From Pseudomonadota bacterium (lineage in GTDB: Bacteria; Pseudomonadota; Gammaproteobacteria; Acidithiobacillales; Acidithiobacillaceae), in the NCBI GenBank assembly GCA_021840785.1, contig JAKBXD010000096.1:1-7162 (forward strand): 7,162 nt of DNA, written 5' to 3'. Position numbers and translations under genes: made by a program. Positions within the stretch are counted from its first letter, which is position 1; each line of letters begins with the position of its first letter. The notes under the pieces were generated by a model. The model made no database searches, was not told where the DNA came from, and saw nothing but the letters and a program-made list of their open reading frames with translations. Of the stretch, positions 5,951 through 7,162 are shown piece after piece.

Positions 5951-7162
5951 ATGGACGCCACGGAGCATAATTCAATGGCATGCGGTCTGAGCAGCGCTGC
6001 GGCCTCGGCGTTGCAGCAACAATACGGACCCAATTGCCTGCCCACGGCCCATGCGCCGCGCTGGTGGCAACAGCTGCTGGCGCAGTTTCGCAACACCCTC
6101 ATCGCGATTCTGCTGGCCGCTGCACTCTTATCGCTGGTACTCGGACATCTGGTAGACGGCGCGGTCATCGGCACGGTGATCCTGATCAACACCCTGCTCG
6201 GCTTTGTTCAGGAGAACCGCGCGGAGAAAGCCGTGCAGGCACTGCAATCTTTTCTCGCCCCGCAGGTGCTGGTCTGCCGCGATGACGGCTGGCAGCAGCT
6301 GCCCGCGGAAGCACTGGTGCCCGGCGACTGGGTGCGGGTAGAAAATGGCGCACGCATCAGCGCGGACATGCGCTTGCTGGAGGCGCATGCCCTGCGGGTG
6401 GACGAATCCCTGCTGACGGGGGAATCCGTCCCGGTGAATAAAACCACTTCTGGCGACGCGGGCGAGTTACTGCTGCGGGCCGGAACGCTGGTGACCGGGG
6501 GAGATGGTGTTGGCCAGGTGACCGCCACCGGCAGTGCCACCGAAATAGGCCGTATCCATCAGCTCATGGGAACTACCCTGAGCATGCGCTCGCCTCTGCT
6601 GGAGCGCATCAGCCGCTTGTCGCGGACGCTCGCCTTCACCGTCGTTCTTCTGGCGGCCATCGCGGCGGGTATCGCCTGGTGGCGAGGCGAAGCGCTGGAA
6701 TTCGCCCTGCTCGCCGCCATCAGTCTGGCGGTAGCCATTATTCCCGAAGGGCTGCCAGCGATAATTAGCGTGACCCTGGCGCTGGGTGTGCAGCGCATGG
6801 CGCAACGGGGCGCCATCGTCCGTCGGTTACCGGCGGTGGAAACCCTGGGCACGGTTACCGTCATTTGCACCGATAAAACGGGCACCCTGACGGAGAATCG
6901 TATGACCGTGCAGGACCTGGCCCTCGCCGATGACTCCCCTGCCCTGCTGCAACGTGCCCTGCGGGTCATGATTTTGTGTAATGACGCCCAACTACGCAAC
7001 GATAAGAGCGGTATCGGTGACCCTCTGGAACAGGCCCTGCTCCGCTATGCGGGCACGCATGGTGCGGACGTCGACGTGTCGCGGATGGAATCTCCGCGGG
7101 TGGATGCCCGGCCTTTCAGCCACGAGCAGCCCTTCATGGCGACGCGCCACAGCGACGGCATC
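5951..7162 (+). CDS. P-type cation-transporting ATPase (partial, N-terminal 404 residues)
   Basis: Starts at ATG 5951, with GGAGG (5939-5943) seven bases upstream, and runs open through the right edge; families of this kind are usually about 850-900 residues, so roughly half is missing. It is an inner-membrane pump that couples ATP hydrolysis to cation movement. In order: an N-terminal cation-ATPase domain (GLSSAAASALQQQYGPNCLP, 12-31), two membrane segments (about 49-66 and 70-86), the actuator domain with TGES (156-159), two more segments (about 227-245 and 250-277) with the ion-site motif PEGLP (265-269), and the phosphorylation motif DKTGTLTEN with Asp308. The nucleotide domain begins with CNDA and GDPLEQALL (356-364). 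PEGLP points to the P2 group that includes calcium pumps of the PacL/SERCA type. The ion, which might be calcium, manganese or a monovalent cation, cannot be fixed because TM5, TM6 and TM8 are outside the window. It lies 31 bases after lpxH with no terminator between. Confidence 0.93.
   Translation, partial: MDATEHNSMACGLSSAAASALQQQYGPNCLPTAHAPRWWQQLLAQFRNTLIAILLAAALLSLVLGHLVDGAVIGTVILINTLLGFVQENRAEKAVQALQSFLAPQVLVCRDDGWQQLPAEALVPGDWVRVENGARISADMRLLEAHALRVDESLLTGESVPVNKTTSGDAGELLLRAGTLVTGGDGVGQVTATGSATEIGRIHQLMGTTLSMRSPLLERISRLSRTLAFTVVLLAAIAAGIAWWRGEALEFALLAAISLAVAIIPEGLPAIISVTLALGVQRMAQRGAIVRRLPAVETLGTVTVICTDKTGTLTENRMTVQDLALADDSPALLQRALRVMILCNDAQLRNDKSGIGDPLEQALLRYAGTHGADVDVSRMESPRVDARPFSHEQPFMATRHSDGI

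Overview
The window carries ordinary chromosomal genes of a Gram-negative proteobacterium. It has an LpxH enzyme of lipid A synthesis, a PpiB very close to the E. coli protein, and GC-rich genes with good Shine-Dalgarno sites. The gene mix and composition fit an acidophile such as Acidithiobacillus. That assignment is an inference from general knowledge and is not proven by any sequence marker here.

Layout, left to right. A thioredoxin-family gene runs leftward off the edge (140 to 1). Divergent from it is xseA, the large subunit of exodeoxyribonuclease VII (298-1638). A short convergent gap holds only a weak hairpin. Next comes a leftward gene for a secreted 150-residue protein resembling DUF4168 (2147-1695). 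A 668-base divergent intergenic region (2148-2815) then separates it from a rightward APC-type amino acid permease (2816-4435). A doubtful 71-codon ORF bridges the gap to ppiB (4629-5141), lpxH (5119-5919) and a P-type cation ATPase (5951 to the right edge, incomplete). The ppiB, lpxH and ATPase genes are tightly spaced, show no visible terminator between them, and may be co-transcribed.

The part worth attention is the intergenic region 2148-2815. Its left two thirds are AT-rich (155 G+C in the 420 bases 2161-2580, about 37%) and full of short palindromes. One 15-base element at 2552-2566 matches the Fur 7-1-7 consensus at 13 of 14 defined positions. The right third is richer in GC. It begins with a perfect TTGACA box and holds a run of hairpins, two of which overlap so that they cannot form together. 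This looks like a structured, possibly regulatory 5' leader for the permease. Two 26-base dyads with identical geometry (9-base arms, 8-base spacer) sit about 30 bases upstream of each divergent gene. No known riboswitch class was recognised. The regulatory readings are inferences from sequence symmetry and have not been tested by folding or comparison.

The remaining genes look like housekeeping genes with intact catalytic motifs. No mobile element, CRISPR array, tRNA or rRNA was found.
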